Translations under genes and position numbers: made by a program | Shown here: one piece after another, positions 1 to 8,940 of the stretch | Layout of the letters: each line of letters starts with the position of its first letter | How positions within the stretch are numbered: position 1 is the first letter of the stretch | Notes under the pieces: model-generated | What the model was told of the DNA's origin: nothing | The model's input: the letters and a program-made list of their open reading frames with translations, nothing else | Databases searched by the model: none | Origin: Acidimicrobiales bacterium | Lineage (GTDB): Bacteria > Actinomycetota > Acidimicrobiia > Acidimicrobiales > Palsa-688 | Length of the DNA: 64,000 nucleotides | Assembly: GCA_035533095.1 (NCBI GenBank) | Contig: DATLUM010000071.1 | Coordinates: forward strand, 1 to 64,000 | Direction of reading: 5' to 3'

Positions 1-1
1 T

Positions 2-40
2 GGACCGACCGGTGGTCCACGACCGATCATGACCGTGTGA
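2..40 (+). CDS. Possible 3' end of an upstream gene (partial)
   Basis: An open frame enters from the left edge and stops with TGA at 38-40, overlapping the GTG start of the next gene (37-39) as GTGA. This is the usual form of a translationally coupled operon junction. Only 12 codons are visible, so no function can be given. The same TGA also closes a three-codon ATG frame beginning at 29, so the tail could be a micro-ORF rather than the end of a long gene. Confidence 0.3.
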   Translation, partial: GPTGGPRPIMTV

Positions 41-2220
41 GCATCCGCACGTTCGACGAAGCACGCGCAGCCGTAGCCTCCGGGATGGCGCCCGCCGCGG
101 CAGCCGGCGAACTCGTTTCGCAGATGACCCCAGAAGAGCGGCTGTGGTGCCTCGACGGGGACGCGCCGACCTGGGCGGGCCTCGCGTTCATGCACCAGGA
201 GAACGGGTACCACAAGGCACCGTTCGTCGCCGCTCAGGTCGAACGGCTCGGGATCCCCGGCATCGCCTTCTCCGACGGGCCGCGAGGTGCGGTGATCGGG
301 AACGCGACGTGCTTCCCGGTCACGATGGCTCGAGCCGCGACCTGGGACCCCGCTCTGGAGGAACGCGTCGGCGAGGCCATCGGGCGTGAACTGCGGGCTC
401 TCGGCGCGAACCTCACCGGCGCTGTGTGCGTGAACTTGCTTCGCCATCCGGCGTGGGGTCGAGCGCAGGAAACCTACGGTGAGGATCCTCATCACGTTGG
501 CGAACTGGGCGCCGCGCTCACGCGAGGGCTGCAGCGCCACGTGATGGCCTGCGTGAAGCACTTCGCGTGCAACTCGATGGAGAATGCCCGATTCAGCGTC
601 GACATCGAGGTAGACGAGGTCGCCCTTCACGAGGTCTACCTCCCGCACTTCCGCCGCGTGGTCGACGAGGGCGTCGCGGCCGTGATGTCGGCCTACAACT
701 CCGTCAACGGTGATTGGTGCGCGGAGAGCACGAACCTTCTCACTGATGTGCTCCGCGGCGAATGGGGCTTCGAGGGTTACGTCATCAGCGACTGGATTCT
801 CGGGCTGCGCGACGCCGCGAAGTCGCTGGGCGCAGGTCTCGACATCGAGATGCCGTACCGCATGGTCCGGGCGCAGCACCTTCCTGGCGCGCTCGACCGC
901 GGAGACGCCAGATGGGAGGACGTCGACGCGGCGGTCACCCGGGTGGTCTCGAGCCTTCTACGCTTCGGCGAGATGCTCGGGGCACCGGCGCCTCCGATCG
1001 GCGTCGTCGGCTGTGACGAGCACAGGCAGCTTGCGCGCCAGGTGGCCGGTCGTGCGGTGGTGCTCCTGCGAAACGAGGCGGTGGAAGGCACGCCCGTCCT
1101 GCCCCTGCCCTCCGCCACCAAGTCCGTGGCCGTCTTCGGCCGCCTGGCCGGCGCCGTCAATTTGGGCGACGGTGGTTCGAGCGACGTGTGGGACCTCGAC
1201 TGCCACACGATCCTCGACGGCCTGCGCGCAGAGTTCGCCGGTGAGGTCCGCTACGACGACGGAAGCGACACTGCTCGGGCAGTCACCCTCGCCTCGAATG
1301 CCGAGGCGTGCGTGGTGGTAGCCGGATACACCTACCGGGACGAGGGCGAGTACATCGGCGATGCTGGCTCTGGGCTCGCGCACCTGCTACCACCTTCGGA
1401 CGAACCCGGCGTCGTCGAGGCCTACGAAGCGTCCCTGCGTGATCTGCGATCGGTCGATGCACCCGAGCGACTTTCCGAACGACCGAAGGGTTTCAGCATC
1501 GGCGGTGACAGGAGCTCGCTCCGGCTGCCCGATCCCGATGTCGAGCTGATCCGGGCCGTCGCCGCTGAGAACCCGCGAACCGTCGTGGTGATCCAGGCGG
1601 GCAGCGCGGTCATCGTCTCGGAGTGGGCGGACTCTGTCGCCGCCATCGTGCAGGCGTGGTACGGAGGATGCCGGGCCGGCCCGGGGCTCGCAGACGTGCT
1701 TCTGGGCAAGGTGAATCCGTCAGCCCGCTTGCCTTTCAGCGTCCCGGTGGACGAGGCCGACCTGCCGGCGTTCGACCGCGACACCACCAGCTTCCGCTAC
1801 GACCGGTGGCACGGCTGGTGGCACCTCGCCAGGGCGGGTCGCAAGCCGGCGTTCCCGTTCGGGTTCGGTCTCTCCTACACCACCTTCGCCCTCACCCACG
1901 TGGGTCTGCTCAGTGCGCACGACGGCGTGACCGTCACGGGAACCGTGTCGAATACCGGTGACATGGACGGCGCCGAGGTGGTCCAGGTGTACGCGGAGCT
2001 CCCGGATCCCGAGGCACCGCCGCGGCTGGTCGGATTCTCTAGAATCGAGGTCGCCGCCGGCGGCAAGGAGACCTTCGAGGTCAGGGTGCCGCGACGGAGA
2101 CTCGAGACGCGGGACCCGGTCGCGCACACGTCACGGCCGGCTTCGGGGCGCCACCGGTTCCTCGTCGGGCGACACGCCTGCGACCCCGAGTCGACGGCGA
2201 TCGAGGTGGACCTCTCCTGA
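37..2220 (+). CDS. Glycoside hydrolase family 3 (beta-glucosidase-like)
   Basis: This is a 727-residue GH3 enzyme that hydrolyses terminal beta-linked sugars. The N-terminal barrel carries the family motifs KHFACNS (near residue 174) and SAYNSVNG (near 218). The catalytic nucleophile is predicted to be Asp252 in VISDW. A second alpha/beta domain follows, and a C-terminal fibronectin III-like domain begins near residue 615 (FGFGLSYT marks its start). No signal peptide is visible, so the protein is probably cytoplasmic and acts on imported oligosaccharides. The GTG start overlaps an upstream TGA, suggesting an operon that extends off the left edge. The exact substrate cannot be read from the sequence; GH3 members include glucosidases, xylosidases and others. 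Confidence 0.9.
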   Translation: MSIRTFDEARAAVASGMAPAAAAGELVSQMTPEERLWCLDGDAPTWAGLAFMHQENGYHKAPFVAAQVERLGIPGIAFSDGPRGAVIGNATCFPVTMARAATWDPALEERVGEAIGRELRALGANLTGAVCVNLLRHPAWGRAQETYGEDPHHVGELGAALTRGLQRHVMACVKHFACNSMENARFSVDIEVDEVALHEVYLPHFRRVVDEGVAAVMSAYNSVNGDWCAESTNLLTDVLRGEWGFEGYVISDWILGLRDAAKSLGAGLDIEMPYRMVRAQHLPGALDRGDARWEDVDAAVTRVVSSLLRFGEMLGAPAPPIGVVGCDEHRQLARQVAGRAVVLLRNEAVEGTPVLPLPSATKSVAVFGRLAGAVNLGDGGSSDVWDLDCHTILDGLRAEFAGEVRYDDGSDTARAVTLASNAEACVVVAGYTYRDEGEYIGDAGSGLAHLLPPSDEPGVVEAYEASLRDLRSVDAPERLSERPKGFSIGGDRSSLRLPDPDVELIRAVAAENPRTVVVIQAGSAVIVSEWADSVAAIVQAWYGGCRAGPGLADVLLGKVNPSARLPFSVPVDEADLPAFDRDTTSFRYDRWHGWWHLARAGRKPAFPFGFGLSYTTFALTHVGLLSAHDGVTVTGTVSNTGDMDGAEVVQVYAELPDPEAPPRLVGFSRIEVAAGGKETFEVRVPRRRLETRDPVAHTSRPASGRHRFLVGRHACDPESTAIEVDLS

Positions 2221-2257
2221 AAGGTACCTGTACGGCCAGGTGCGCCCTGCGCCCCGC

Positions 2258-2263
2258 TACGGT
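2258..2263 (+). promoter_or_regulatory. Putative -10 element of tRNA-Arg
   Basis: TACGGT lies 15 bases before the mature tRNA 5' end, which would give a short precursor leader. It fits the TANNNT form seen before many genes here. No convincing -35 is visible. Confidence 0.35.
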
Positions 2264-2278
2264 GAGTCTCCGGCCCAA

Positions 2279-2352
2279 GCCCCTGTAGCTCAGTTGGATA
2301 GAGCGGCCGCCTTCTAAGCGGCGGGTCGCAGGTTCGAGTCCTGCCGGGGGCA
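2279..2352 (+). tRNA. tRNA-Arg (anticodon TCT)
   Basis: A 74-base cloverleaf. The 7-bp acceptor stem pairs GCCCCTG with CGGGGGC (one G-U pair). The anticodon stem GCCGC/GCGGC holds the loop CTTCTAA, giving TCT. The GGTTCGAGTCC T-arm is intact and the discriminator base is A. The 3' CCA is not encoded. It reads AGA codons, which are rare in the surrounding genes. No integrase or repeat of its 3' end follows. Confidence 0.97.
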
Positions 2353-2426
2353 CACACCGCCCTCACACACCCTCGGGCGAGCAGCAAACGACGGGCCCCG
2401 TTTATGCGCCGCCGGCGCTCGGGTAC

Positions 2427-5084
2427 ATGCGGCTGATGATGAAGGCGGGCGGTTCACAGGCCGGGATTGCCAGGCGCGCCTCCTACAGGGTCCAGCTGAA
2501 CCGCGACTTCACCTTCGCGCAGGCAGCGGAGATCGCCGGTTACCTCGCGGTCCTCGGTATCTCTCATCTGTACTGCTCCCCCTACCTGCAAGCCGCGCCA
2601 GGCAGCACGCACGGATACGACGTCGCCGACCCCGAGCGGCCCAACGACGAACTCGGCGGCCAACCCGGCCTCTCCCTCCTCTCGGGCGCACTGAGAGAGC
2701 ACGGGCTCGGCCAGATCCTCGACATAGTGCCCAACCACATGGCCGCCGATCCGAAGGCGAATCTCTGGTGGCGTGACGTCCTGGAAAACGGGCCGTCCAG
2801 CCAGTACGCCGGCTTCTTCGACATCGACTGGGAGGGCGGTGAATCGAGATCGGCGTTCACCGTATTGGTCCCTATCCTCGGCGACCATTACGGCCGGGTC
2901 ATCGAGCGAGGCGAGGTTCGTCTCGCGCGCAGCGGTGGCGATTTCGTCCTCCGCTACCACGAACACGAGCTGCCGGTCTCGCCCAAGACAGTGGATGAAA
3001 TCGTGGGGCGAGCGGCCCGCCGTGCCGGCTCGCCGGAACTGGCGGAGGTGGAGGCCGGTTTCGCCGGTCTCCCGCCGGCAAGAGTCACGGACCGTGAGGC
3101 CGTCGCGCACCGGCACGAGAGGAAGGAGACGCTAGTGGCGCGCGTCGTCGAGCTCTGCCGGGACGATCCCGGTCTCGCCGACGCACTCGACGAAGAGGTG
3201 GAGGTGGTCAACCGCGACCCGGACCGCCTCGACGAGCTGCTCCGTCGGCAGAACTACCGGCTGGCGTACTGGAGGACGGCGAGCGAGGAGCTCGACTACC
3301 GGCGGTTCTTCAACATAGAGACACTCGTCGGGCTGCGGGCCGAGGACGAGCACGTATTCGAAAAGACACACCGTCTTGTCCTCCAACTCGTCGACGACGG
3401 GACCGTCGACGGGCTGAGAGTCGACCATGTCGACGGGCTCCGGGACCCGGAGGGTTACCTCGAGCGGTTGGATGGGGCGACGTCGGGCACTTACACCGTC
3501 GTCGAGAAGATCCTGGCCCGAGAAGAGCTGCTGGTGGACAGCTGGCCGGTCGCGGGCACCACCGGCTACGACTTCCTGATCCGGGTCAACAACCTCTTCG
3601 TCGCGACCGCCAACGAGCGCCCGATGACCGACGCGTACGGGTCGTTTACCGGCCAGACCGCGACGTTCGCCGACGTGGCCCACGAGTCGAAGATCGAGAT
3701 CATGCGGCGCGACCTCGCCCCGGAGGTGGGGCGCCTGACCTCCTTGCTGTCCGGGGTGTGCGAAACCCACCGCCGCCACCGCGACCACACCCGGCGCGAA
3801 CTCCGCGACGCGCTCAGCGAGGTCGTCGCGCACATGTGCGTCTACCGGACGTACAACTCAGCCGGCACACCCGCTGGCGGAAGCGATCGCCGGTGGGTCG
3901 AGGACGCCGTCGACGGCGCCGTGGCTTGCCGTGAGGACATCGACCTCGAGCTGTTGCGCTTCATCGGAGAGCTCGCGCAGGGGCATCACGCAGGCGAAGG
4001 TGCCGACGAGTTCGTGCCGCGCTTCCAGCAGCTGACAGCACCCGTGATGGCGAAGGGCGTCGAGGATACGGCGTTCTACCGGTACAACCGGCTGGTGTCG
4101 TTGAACGAGGTGGGTGGCGATCCGGGAACCTTCGGTCTCCCGGCCGACGAGTTCCACACCGCGACGCAACGTACGGCGCACCGGTCTCCCGAGTCGATGC
4201 TCACCCTCGCGACGCACGACACCAAGCGCGGCGCCGACGTGCGGGCGCGGATCAACGTGCTTTCCGAGGTTCCCGAGCAGTGGGCCGGCGCTGTCGCATC
4301 ATGGGCCCGGGTGACCGCGCGGTACCGAGGTCGCCACGGTCCCGACCCCAACTCCGAGTACCTGCTCTACCAGACAATCGTCGGTGCATGGCCAATAGAG
4401 CCGGACCGGCTTACGGGCTACATGTCCAAGGCGCTTCGAGAAGCCAGAGTCCACACCTCGTGGGCCGACCCCGACGAGGCCTACGAGCGCGACGTCGAGG
4501 TCTTTGTCCGTGGAATCCTCGGCGACCCCGACTTCCTGTCGCTGCTCGGATCCTTCCTGCGCGACAATCGCGTGGTGGAGCGCGGCCGGCGCAACTCGCT
4601 CGCGCAGGCTGCCCTCCTGCTCACGTGCCCCGGCATCCCGGACATCTACCAGGGCACCGAGTTGTGGGATATGAGCCTCGTCGACCCCGACAACCGCCGG
4701 CCCGTCGACTATGCGTCGCGCGCGCACCTGCTCAGCCGCGCCGGCGGAGAAGACGGTTTCGATATAGGTGACGACGCGCTCGGGAGATCGAAGCTTCAGC
4801 TGATCCGGCAGCTGCTCGCTCACAGAAGCTCCAATCCCGACCCCTATTCGAAGAGTGGCTATGAGCCGTTGCCCGTCGACGGTGAGGGGATCGTCGCATT
4901 CGAGCGCGACTCGCTCGTGGTGATCGTTCCTTGCAGGAGCGCCGTTGCCGGCCCGTTGTCCGTCGAGTTGCCCGCCGGCCAGTGGACCGACGTCGTCACC
5001 GGCGCTGCTGTGTCGGGCGGGCTGCAGCCGGTCGCATCCCTGCTCTCGCGCTTGCCGGTCGCGGTTCTCGAACGGGCCGGGTAG
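2427..5084 (+). CDS. treY: Malto-oligosyltrehalose synthase (TreY)
   Basis: TreY (885 aa, GH13) isomerises the reducing-end alpha-1,4 bond of malto-oligosaccharides to an alpha,alpha-1,1 bond, the first step of the TreY/TreZ trehalose pathway. The family N-terminus SYRVQLNRDFTF and the HGYDV block are present. GH13 catalytic signatures are visible: GLRVDHVDGL (nucleophile Asp), VVEKIL (acid/base Glu) and ATHDTKRGADVRAR (transition-state Asp). The C-terminus includes DIYQGTELWD. Alternative ATG codons at 2436 and 2439 could be the true start. treZ follows with a 2-base gap, so the two are surely co-transcribed. The usual third partner, the debranching enzyme TreX, is not in the window. Confidence 0.97.
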   Translation: MRLMMKAGGSQAGIARRASYRVQLNRDFTFAQAAEIAGYLAVLGISHLYCSPYLQAAPGSTHGYDVADPERPNDELGGQPGLSLLSGALREHGLGQILDIVPNHMAADPKANLWWRDVLENGPSSQYAGFFDIDWEGGESRSAFTVLVPILGDHYGRVIERGEVRLARSGGDFVLRYHEHELPVSPKTVDEIVGRAARRAGSPELAEVEAGFAGLPPARVTDREAVAHRHERKETLVARVVELCRDDPGLADALDEEVEVVNRDPDRLDELLRRQNYRLAYWRTASEELDYRRFFNIETLVGLRAEDEHVFEKTHRLVLQLVDDGTVDGLRVDHVDGLRDPEGYLERLDGATSGTYTVVEKILAREELLVDSWPVAGTTGYDFLIRVNNLFVATANERPMTDAYGSFTGQTATFADVAHESKIEIMRRDLAPEVGRLTSLLSGVCETHRRHRDHTRRELRDALSEVVAHMCVYRTYNSAGTPAGGSDRRWVEDAVDGAVACREDIDLELLRFIGELAQGHHAGEGADEFVPRFQQLTAPVMAKGVEDTAFYRYNRLVSLNEVGGDPGTFGLPADEFHTATQRTAHRSPESMLTLATHDTKRGADVRARINVLSEVPEQWAGAVASWARVTARYRGRHGPDPNSEYLLYQTIVGAWPIEPDRLTGYMSKALREARVHTSWADPDEAYERDVEVFVRGILGDPDFLSLLGSFLRDNRVVERGRRNSLAQAALLLTCPGIPDIYQGTELWDMSLVDPDNRRPVDYASRAHLLSRAGGEDGFDIGDDALGRSKLQLIRQLLAHRSSNPDPYSKSGYEPLPVDGEGIVAFERDSLVVIVPCRSAVAGPLSVELPAGQWTDVVTGAAVSGGLQPVASLLSRLPVAVLERAG

Positions 5085-5086
5085 GC

Positions 5087-6817
5087 GTGCAGGAGTTCAA
5101 GGTCTGGGCTCCCGAACCCGAGAGCGTCACACTCCTGTCCGGCGGTCGCGAGCTTCGGATGCACCGTGGCTCGGGAGGGTGGTGGCACGTCAGCGACGAA
5201 CGAGCCGGGCCGGGCACGCATTACGGATTCTGCCTCGACGGCGGGCCACCCCGGCCCGATCCGCGCTCACCCAGCCAGCCCGGAGGCCCCGAAGACCTGT
5301 CCGAGGTGGTCGACCAGTCCGCGTTCGCCTGGAAGGACGCCTCGTGGACGGGCATGACCATGAAGGGCGCAGTTCTTTACGAGATCCACGTCGGCACCTT
5401 CACTGCGGAAGGCACCTTCGACGCGGCGATCGAGAAGCTTCCCCTGCTTGTCGACATCGGAGTCGACGCGGTCGAGCTGATGCCGGTGGCCGAGTTCCCC
5501 GGCGATCGAGGTTGGGGATACGACGGCGTCAACCTGTTCGCGCCACACCATGCATACGGCGGACCGGACGGATTGAAGCGGTTCGTGGACACGTGCCACT
5601 GCTACGGCCTCGGTGTCGTGATGGACGTCGTCTACAACCATCTCGGCCCCTCTGGAAACTACCTGCCGGAATTCGGCCCCTACTTCTCCGACCGCCATCA
5701 GACGAACTGGGGGTCCGCGATCAACTTCGACGGCAGCGGCAGCGACGAGGTCCGCCGTTTCGTCATCGACAACGCGCTCGGCTGGCTACGCGATTACCAC
5801 GCCGACGGCCTACGCCTCGACGCCGTCCACGCCATCGTCGACGACTCGGCGCGCCACGTTCTCGAGCAACTGTCGGCTGAAGTCGATGCTCTCTCCTCAC
5901 ATCTCCGCCGTCCCCTCACGGTCATCGCGGAGACAGATCTCAACGACCCCCGTTTCGTCCGCCCGCTCGACTCCGGCGGATACGGACTCGATTCCGCCTG
6001 GGCGGACGAGTGGCATCACGCGCTGCACGCGGCCCTCGCCGGCGAGAGGACCGGGTACTACGAGGATTTCGGCTCACTGGCGCATCTGGGCAGGGCTCTC
6101 CGCCAGGCCTGGGTCTACGACGGGACGTGGTCCCGGCACCGGGGACGTCACCATGGGCGATCCCCGTCCGGGCTGCCGGGTCATCGTTTCGTCGTGTTCA
6201 CGCAGAATCACGACCAGGTCGGCAACCGGCCGCTTGGCGAGCGGTCATCCGCGCTGATGAACGAAGGGCGGTTGCGGATCGCAGCCGCGCTGTTGCTGAC
6301 CGGCCCATTCACTCCGCTGCTGTTCCAAGGCGAGGAGTGGGGTGCCACCTCTCCGTTCCTCTACTTCACCGATCACCACGATCCCGAGCTCGGGCGCGCA
6401 GTGAGCGAGGGTCGTCGCAACGAGTTCCCCTACTGGAGCGCTGGGACAGGGGACGTACCCGACCCCCAGGCACCCACGACGTTCAACAGGTCCAAGCTCA
6501 ACTGGGACGAGCGCGAACAGGCGCCCCACGGCTGCCTTCTCGCGTGGTACAAGCGGCTCATCGCGCTACGGCGCAGGTTCGCGGACCTGAGCGATCCCCG
6601 CCTCGAACGGACCGAGGTGATCGTGGAAGAAGAGACCCAGACGGTGGTCGTGCACCGAGGCGTATTCACCGTGCTCGTCAACCTGTCCGCGGTGATGCAG
6701 GACTTCCCCCTGGTGCCCTCGTGGGACCTGATCGCCGCCTCATCCCCTGACATCACCTCTGCCGGGGAAGCGGTGTCCCTGCCGCCGGATTCGGTGGCGA
6801 TTGTGCGGACCGCTTGA
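5087..6817 (+). CDS. treZ: Malto-oligosyltrehalose trehalohydrolase (TreZ)
   Basis: TreZ (576 aa, GH13) releases free trehalose from the maltooligosyl trehalose made by TreY. The GTG at 5087 is chosen because it sits just after the treY stop and starts the expected N-terminal E-set domain (QEFKVWAPEPESV). Reading frame also exists upstream, but only inside treY. Catalytic blocks: YNHLGPSG, GLRLDAVHAI (nucleophile), VIAETDLND (acid/base) and FTQNHDQVGN. Trehalose serves as osmoprotectant and carbon store in the cytoplasm. The enzyme pair makes it from glycogen-like glucans without needing UDP-glucose. Confidence 0.96.
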   Translation: MQEFKVWAPEPESVTLLSGGRELRMHRGSGGWWHVSDERAGPGTHYGFCLDGGPPRPDPRSPSQPGGPEDLSEVVDQSAFAWKDASWTGMTMKGAVLYEIHVGTFTAEGTFDAAIEKLPLLVDIGVDAVELMPVAEFPGDRGWGYDGVNLFAPHHAYGGPDGLKRFVDTCHCYGLGVVMDVVYNHLGPSGNYLPEFGPYFSDRHQTNWGSAINFDGSGSDEVRRFVIDNALGWLRDYHADGLRLDAVHAIVDDSARHVLEQLSAEVDALSSHLRRPLTVIAETDLNDPRFVRPLDSGGYGLDSAWADEWHHALHAALAGERTGYYEDFGSLAHLGRALRQAWVYDGTWSRHRGRHHGRSPSGLPGHRFVVFTQNHDQVGNRPLGERSSALMNEGRLRIAAALLLTGPFTPLLFQGEEWGATSPFLYFTDHHDPELGRAVSEGRRNEFPYWSAGTGDVPDPQAPTTFNRSKLNWDEREQAPHGCLLAWYKRLIALRRRFADLSDPRLERTEVIVEEETQTVVVHRGVFTVLVNLSAVMQDFPLVPSWDLIAASSPDITSAGEAVSLPPDSVAIVRTA

Positions 6818-6840
6818 CCCAGGCCCGACCGGCGGCCGGT

Positions 6841-7176
6841 TCAGCCCCGGTGGGCGCCCGATCCGGGTTCCCCCCCGTCGATGTCGCCGCCTCCGCTGCG
6901 CTCGACACCGGGTTGGTTGCGCCGGGCGGTGCGGCGCAGCTGGATTATCCGGACCGAACCGGCGGCGAACACCACGAGACCCCCCAGCACCGTGGCGAAC
7001 AGAAGGTCCACAGCCAGGGGAGCTCTCCAATGGACCGTGAAGAAGCTGACCTTCACCCGCTGGAGGTTCTGAAGTATGAACACGAGCAGCACGACGAGCA
7101 GGACCATCCCTGAGGCGACAGCGAGCCATAACGACGTGCTACGCGACGGATGGGGGCTCTTCGGCGGCTCGGTCAC
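6841..7176 (-). CDS. LapA-domain (DUF1049) small membrane protein
   Basis: A 111-residue protein starting with GTG at 7176. After about 17 charged and polar residues it has two hydrophobic helices, WLAVASGMVLLVVLLVFILQ and PLAVDLLFATVLGGLVVFAA, separated by NLQRVKVSFF, the characteristic LapA/YciS signature. A basic segment (RIIQLRRTARR) and a disordered acidic, glycine-rich tail follow. In Proteobacteria LapA-type proteins work with LapB in envelope homeostasis; no LapB is visible here, so the role is unknown. The open frame extends upstream through the divergent methyltransferase, but that part has no family similarity. It converges with treZ, 23 bases apart. Confidence 0.8.
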   Translation of the reverse strand: MTEPPKSPHPSRSTSLWLAVASGMVLLVVLLVFILQNLQRVKVSFFTVHWRAPLAVDLLFATVLGGLVVFAAGSVRIIQLRRTARRNQPGVERSGGGDIDGGEPGSGAHRG

Positions 7177-7208
7177 ACCACGAGTCTTACCGCTCTGGCC
7201 GCACGCCG

Positions 7209-7214
7209 TATGGT
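7209..7214 (+). promoter_or_regulatory. Putative leaderless -10 (methyltransferase gene)
   Basis: TATGGT ends 7 bases before the ATG at 7222. No Shine-Dalgarno sequence is visible. This geometry predicts transcription beginning at or next to the start codon. Confidence 0.5.
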
Positions 7215-7221
7215 TTGCCGG

Positions 7222-8196
7222 ATGAATTTGCGATCGACGGTTGCAAGGGTCCCGGGTGCCCGCAGGGCGTACCGCGGCGTCAGAACCGCGCAGCAGATGC
7301 CATCGCGTGTCAGGCGGCGCATCACCCACGCTGACGGCTACTTCGCCTCGCTGGGCCACCGGCGGATGGTCGAGGTCGCGTACGAGATCGTCCTGGGAAG
7401 GCCTGCCGACCCGGTCGGCCGCGAGACTGCGCTTTCGATGCTGGGGACCGGATCCTGGTCTCCCAGCGAGATGATCAGCTGGCTGATGGGCTCGGGAGAG
7501 TTCAGGCGCAACCGGCACTTCACAGGCAGGACGCTCGGCCCCTCGCTGCACTCGAGCAGATGCGAGTTCGTTCGTTCGCTGCCCGCCGCGAGGAACATCC
7601 TCGATCTCGGAGGCACCGATCTCGCGTCGCCAGAGGGCGCGATGGTCACCATGGGTTACCCGTACCGCTTCGAGACGTTGACCATCGTGGATCTGCCCCC
7701 GGACGAGCGACACGAAATCTACAGAGCGGACCTTCACGCCGACCCCGTAAAGACCTGGCTCGGGCCCGTCTATTACCGCTACCACTCGATGACGGACCTG
7801 AGCGGGTTCGCCGACGCGTCGGTTGACCTCGTCTACTCGGGCCAGTCGATCGAGCACGTGCCGCCCGCGGAGGGGCGCAAGGTCGTGAAATCGGTGTACC
7901 GGGTGCTCGAGCCCGGCGGGTACTTCGCGCTCGACACCCCCAACGGGCGGGTGACACGCGTGCAGCAGCCGCAGTTCATCGACCCCGATCACAAGGTCGA
8001 GTACACGCTCGAAGAGCTGCTGGAATTGGTTACAAGCGCCGGCTTCGAGATCGCAGACTGCAAAGGAACCAACCTGGCGACCGACAGTGTCGCGAGCGGG
8101 CGGTTCGACGCCGACGAGGTGGCGGGCAACTCGGGGCTGTACTCGCGTGCCGAAGACTGCTACCTGCTGTGCGTGGTGGCGCGAAAGCCGCGCTAG
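7222..8196 (+). CDS. DUF4214-like plus class I SAM-dependent methyltransferase
   Basis: A 324-residue protein. The N-terminal third contains a DUF4214-like segment (VAYEIVLGRPADPVGRE...GSGEFRRN), a module common in surface-polysaccharide and glycosyltransferase proteins. The rest is a class I methyltransferase of the Methyltransf_11 type: the motif I region is NILDLGGTD, and the downstream part reads DLVYSGQSIEHV and RVLEPGGYFALDTPNG. The start at 7222 is preferred over an in-frame GTG at 7150 because it has a -10 element just upstream and avoids overlap with the divergent lapA-like gene. A glycan or lipid-linked substrate is plausible from the domain pairing but is inference. Its stop overlaps the convergent gene by 4 bases. 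Confidence 0.83.
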   Translation: MNLRSTVARVPGARRAYRGVRTAQQMPSRVRRRITHADGYFASLGHRRMVEVAYEIVLGRPADPVGRETALSMLGTGSWSPSEMISWLMGSGEFRRNRHFTGRTLGPSLHSSRCEFVRSLPAARNILDLGGTDLASPEGAMVTMGYPYRFETLTIVDLPPDERHEIYRADLHADPVKTWLGPVYYRYHSMTDLSGFADASVDLVYSGQSIEHVPPAEGRKVVKSVYRVLEPGGYFALDTPNGRVTRVQQPQFIDPDHKVEYTLEELLELVTSAGFEIADCKGTNLATDSVASGRFDADEVAGNSGLYSRAEDCYLLCVVARKPR

Positions 8197-8624
8197 CGCC
8201 GGCGACGCCTCCATCTATCACTGGCCGCCATCACCAGCCATGTCCCGAGAGGCACCGCGAGGGCAAGCCCGACGAGGGCGGAGCGCTCGGTGCGGGTTGG
8301 CGAACCCGTGGACGACGAACTCGTGACTCGAGTGACCGGCCGGTAGTTGGCACCCGATCCTTTGCCGACAGGGCGGATCGACGCACTTGCCGAGGGGGCC
8401 GGCGACACCCCGAGCGGGTTGCCCGAGTCGCCCGGCGCTTCAGTGGTGGGGACCGAGAGGTCTCGGGGGGCGGCCGCCACGGAGCGCGCGCCGGCGGCGG
8501 ATGCGGCTTCGGCGCTCAGGCTCAGCCCGCCGAACAGCAGGACGAGGGAGATCGCGGCAGCGCCCTGCCAGCGGACGGAAGCGGGGTTCCGGCGCTTGGA
8601 TACGAGGTCAGCGGAGGGGCACAT
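8193..8624 (-). CDS. Small predicted surface protein, signal peptide and C-terminal helix
   Basis: A 143-residue protein of unknown function. It begins with a basic N-region and a hydrophobic core (GAAAISLVLLFGGLSLSAEA) ending in a plausible signal-peptidase site near AEA-ASA. The middle is Ser/Pro/Ala/Thr-rich and probably disordered. A C-terminal hydrophobic helix (ALVGLALAVPLGTWLVMAAS) is followed by the basic tail RWRRRRR. This layout suggests an exported protein held by a C-terminal membrane anchor, though no LPXTG motif is present. It begins 26 bases past the 3' end of tRNA-Gly on the same strand and may be read through from it. No homologue is recognised. Confidence 0.6.
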   Translation of the reverse strand: MCPSADLVSKRRNPASVRWQGAAAISLVLLFGGLSLSAEAASAAGARSVAAAPRDLSVPTTEAPGDSGNPLGVSPAPSASASIRPVGKGSGANYRPVTRVTSSSSTGSPTRTERSALVGLALAVPLGTWLVMAASDRWRRRRR

Positions 8625-8649
8625 CTCTGATTCGGAAGCTCATCTCGGG

Positions 8650-8720
8650 AGCGGGCGACGGGTGTCGAACCCGCGTAACCAGCTTGGAAGGCTGGAGCTA
8701 TACCGTTGAGCTACGCCCGC
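8650..8720 (-). tRNA. tRNA-Gly (anticodon TCC)
   Basis: A 71-base cloverleaf on the minus strand. The acceptor stem GCGGGCG pairs with CGCCCGC, the anticodon loop is CTTCCAA (TCC), the T-arm GGGTTCGACACCC is intact, and the discriminator is T. CCA is not encoded. Confidence 0.97.
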
Positions 8721-8796
8721 GACGCAAGAAGATCCTAACCGGGTGACCGCACCACGTGACCAGCACGCCGGCGTCAGTGAGCCTGTGTCGGGGAGA

Positions 8797-8845
8797 CTGT
8801 TGTGTCGGGAGGCTGTTGTGTCGGGAGGCTGTTGTGTCGGGGAGG
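8797..8845. repeat. Three tandem 16-17 bp repeats abutting the tRNA-Pro 3' end
   Basis: The 16-base unit CTGTTGTGTCGGGAGG occurs at 8797-8812 and 8813-8828. A 17-base version with one extra G occupies 8829-8845. The last copy runs into the tRNA-Pro gene: its final nine bases are the tRNA 3' terminus (complement strand). A decayed fourth copy, CTGTGTCGGGGAG, lies at 8783-8795. The tandem array therefore repeats the tRNA acceptor end plus its 3' flank. Mechanistically it looks like slippage or repeated insertion at the tRNA 3' end. Confidence 0.85.
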
Positions 8846-8911
8846 CGGGATTCGAACCCGCGGCCTCCTGCTCCCAAAGCAGGCGCGCTAACCAAGCTGC
8901 GCTACTCCCCG
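8837..8911 (-). tRNA. tRNA-Pro (anticodon TGG)
   Basis: A 75-base cloverleaf on the minus strand. The acceptor stem CGGGGAG pairs with CTCCCCG, the anticodon loop contains TGG (GCTTTGGGAGC arm), the T-arm GGGTTCGAATCCC is intact and the discriminator is A. CCA is not encoded. The 3' flank is the tandem array described above. Confidence 0.97.
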
Positions 8912-8940
8912 CAGGAGCCGGAAGCTCCTGAAACGCGACC

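Noticed and set aside
2279-2430. Integrated element at tRNA-Arg
   Set aside because: No integrase, no repeat of the tRNA 3' end downstream, and treY follows immediately.
8797-8845. Possible CRISPR array
   Set aside because: The units are directly adjacent, with no spacers, are only 16-17 bp and abut a tRNA. No cas gene is in the window.
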